From contig DASXOA010000066.1 of assembly GCA_036494675.1 (NCBI GenBank), positions 1 through 23,666 of the forward strand: DNA of 23,666 bases, given 5' to 3'. The DNA is from Rugosimonospora sp036494675 (lineage in GTDB: Bacteria; Actinomycetota; Actinomycetes; Mycobacteriales; Micromonosporaceae). Below, piece by piece: positions 22,303 through 23,666 of the stretch. Each line of letters begins with the position of its first letter. The stretch's first letter is position 1. The translations under genes were made by a program, and so were the position numbers. The notes below the pieces were generated by a model. It had not been told where the DNA came from, ran no database searches, and was given only the letters and a program-made list of their open reading frames with translations.

Positions 22303-23666
22303 ATGCGACACATCGCAACCCTGATCGCCGCGATCTTCATCGGCCCGCTGGCCTGGGTACTGATCGCCTTCGGGCAGGACCGGTCCGCGGCCGCGTTCGC
22401 CCGGGTGCAGAGCACCGGCACGTTCCACACCGGCGACTTCGTCCGGCCGCTGGTGTTCCTGGCGGTGGCCGGGGTTCTCGTCGGCCTCATCGCCACGCTG
22501 CGGTTCTCGCCGCTCGGCGCGGTGCTGACCGGCGTGGTGTACGTGCTCAGTTACGTCTGGCTGCTCATCAACCCGAACGGCCTGCTGCACCTGTTCAAGC
22601 GGAACCTGAGCGTCCTCGGCCAGACCGCGGACCCGACCGTGCCGGTCCGCACCGGCACCACCCTGGTCATTGGCGCGCTGCTGCTGGTGTCCGTACTGAG
22701 CGCGAAGCGGTGGCGGCGGTGGCCCCGGCCGGTGGCCGAGACCATGGCGCCCTGGGCGGCGAACGAGCCCATGGCGCCCGGGACGCCGACCGAGCAGTAC
22801 GGCCTGGACCTGGCTCTCGGCTACCACGGAGCCGGTTCGCCCGACCCCGACGACGAGCCGGACACCCTCGCCAACCCGTTCGGCCGCCCGTTCGGCGGTC
22901 CGACCGGATCGGCGCCGGCCGGGTTCACCCCCAACCCGCGTACCGCCCCGAACATCGAGTCCACGACGCAGTCTTCCACCCCCTTTGTGACGCCGAGCTT
23001 TGTGAATCCGACGCCGCGAGTCGTGTCGACACCGCCTGAGGACCCGACCGCCGACCTGTCCGCTCCGGCGCCGGAGGGTCCGACGGCCGACCTGTTCACC
23101 TCGGCCGCCCCGGCGCCCCCAGCCCCCGCAGCACAGCCGTCTCCCACGGCACAGCCGGCTCCCGCAGCACAACCGGCTTCCGCAGCACAACCGGTCGCGA
23201 CGGCACAGCCGGCCGCGACGGCACAGCCGGCCACCCCGGCGCAGGCCGCCCCCGCGGCACAGCCGGCCACCCCGGCACAGGCCACCCCCGCGGCGCAGGC
23301 CACCCCCGCGGCGCAAGCCGGCGCGCCGACTCGACCCGACCCGTCAACACCGGCCGCCGATACGCCGACGCCCGAGTCCATCACCGCCGCGCTGTCCGCG
23401 CCGGCACCGGCCGACGACGCGGCTTCGCCCCGGACACCTGGCGCCGACGACGTGACCGGCTCCGTGTCCACGCCGGTTGAACCCCAGCCGGTCGAGTCCC
23501 AGCCAGTTGAATTCCGGCCGGTCGAATCGGGGCAGGGCGAATCGGGATCGGCCACATCGGCGCCGCCGGCATCCGCGCCGCAGGCATCCGCGCCGCAGGC
23601 ATCCCCGCCGCAGGCATCCCCGCCGCCGGCATCGCCGCAGGCCGCACCGCCGCAGACCGCACCGCT
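22303..23666 (+). CDS. Four-helix membrane protein with Pro/Ala/Gln tail, partial
   Basis: Open from ATG 22303 to the window end without a stop: 454 codons, with the 3' end missing. The first 140 residues hold four hydrophobic segments at about 5-24 (ATLIAAIFIGPLAWVLIAFG), 46-66, 70-91 and 116-134, ending in the basic SAKRWRRWPRP. The rest is a long, low-complexity tail rich in Pro, Ala, Gln and Thr, with eleven AQPxxx hexads (277-342) and PQASA/PQASP pentads near the end. The family is not recognised. The layout resembles the 367-residue protein at 13651, though the helices do not look similar in sequence. The opposite strand also shows long Gly/Arg-rich open frames, but the clean helices support this strand. 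A disordered cytoplasmic tail is likely. Confidence 0.72.
   Translation, partial: MRHIATLIAAIFIGPLAWVLIAFGQDRSAAAFARVQSTGTFHTGDFVRPLVFLAVAGVLVGLIATLRFSPLGAVLTGVVYVLSYVWLLINPNGLLHLFKRNLSVLGQTADPTVPVRTGTTLVIGALLLVSVLSAKRWRRWPRPVAETMAPWAANEPMAPGTPTEQYGLDLALGYHGAGSPDPDDEPDTLANPFGRPFGGPTGSAPAGFTPNPRTAPNIESTTQSSTPFVTPSFVNPTPRVVSTPPEDPTADLSAPAPEGPTADLFTSAAPAPPAPAAQPSPTAQPAPAAQPASAAQPVATAQPAATAQPATPAQAAPAAQPATPAQATPAAQATPAAQAGAPTRPDPSTPAADTPTPESITAALSAPAPADDAASPRTPGADDVTGSVSTPVEPQPVESQPVEFRPVESGQGESGSATSAPPASAPQASAPQASPPQASPPPASPQAAPPQTAP
23131..23328 (+). repeat. Eleven 18-bp coding repeats (AQPxxx)
   Basis: Eleven consecutive hexads follow the pattern Ala-Gln-Pro/Ala-x-x-x (AQPSPT, AQPAPA, AQPASA, AQPVAT, AQPAAT and so on). 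The DNA period is 18 bp with core GCACAGCCGG. Copy number probably varies among strains. Confidence 0.8.
23563..23637 (+). repeat. Five 15-bp coding repeats (PQASx)
   Basis: Five pentads, PPASA, PQASA, PQASP, PQASP and PPASP, have core CCGCAGGCATCC. The low-complexity region continues to the right edge of the window. Confidence 0.75.

Noticed and set aside
22111..23316. Long minus-strand frames with Gly/Arg/Cys-rich repeats opposite the last gene
   Set aside because: The plus strand has four clean hydrophobic helices and an ATG with a promoter-like element; the repeats on the other strand simply mirror the AQP coding repeats.
1..23666. Defence system, mobile element, prophage or biosynthetic gene cluster
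   Set aside because: No transposase, integrase, nuclease-NTPase pairs, attachment repeats or assembly-line enzymes were seen; gene content and codon use look like normal chromosome.

Overview
The window is high-GC (my estimate about 70%) chromosomal DNA from an actinobacterium. A WhiB-type iron-sulphur regulator, a DUF3499 protein, a fused FO synthase (FbiC), FbiA and FbiB, and SD-less or leaderless-looking starts all point that way. A mycelial lineage such as Micromonosporales is my best guess; the genus cannot be fixed from this sequence. All genes look intact except the last, which runs off the right edge. I saw no rRNA, tRNA, transposase, phage gene or CRISPR array.

Left third (1-9140), polyamine/GABA catabolism: aminobutyraldehyde dehydrogenase (patD) and GABA aminotransferase (gabT) form a plus-strand pair. 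A convergent saccharopine-dehydrogenase-like enzyme follows, then an APC amino acid permease. Next comes an operon of an Lrp/AsnC regulator, a second class-III aminotransferase and an FAD-dependent amine oxidase. A coherent reading is: the permease imports the amine, the aminotransferase or oxidase makes the aminoaldehyde, PatD makes GABA, GabT makes succinate semialdehyde, and the Lrp protein senses substrate or product. Inverted repeats lie in front of patD, the permease and the lrp gene.

Middle (9140-16950), actinobacterial core block with coenzyme F420 genes: DUF3499, a degenerate zincin-like protein, whiB, fbiC, a four-helix membrane protein with a GYGQP tail, and the overlapping pair fbiA-fbiB. 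From memory, the order DUF3499 / zincin / whiB2 / fbiA / fbiB matches the M. tuberculosis Rv3258c-Rv3262 region. Here fbiC, which is elsewhere in mycobacteria, and a membrane protein gene sit inside that block. FbiB keeps its glutamate ligase domain but only a remnant of its flavin domain.

Right third (16950-23666): a GDP-mannose pyrophosphorylase and a GT4 glycosyltransferase (minus strand), a TIGR03089 protein, acetoacetyl-CoA synthetase (minus), and a partial four-helix membrane protein with a long Pro/Ala/Gln tail that is open to the window end.

The most unexpected signal is an interrupted palindrome, GTCC-N5-GGAC. It recurs nine times inside unrelated genes, on both strands and in more than one reading frame, and usually forces codons that are rare at this GC content. 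Other points of interest are a 16-bp palindrome on the whiB -10 element, the eroded FbiB domain, the lost catalytic residues of the zincin, a 22-bp triple tandem repeat, and several strong hairpins around fbiC.
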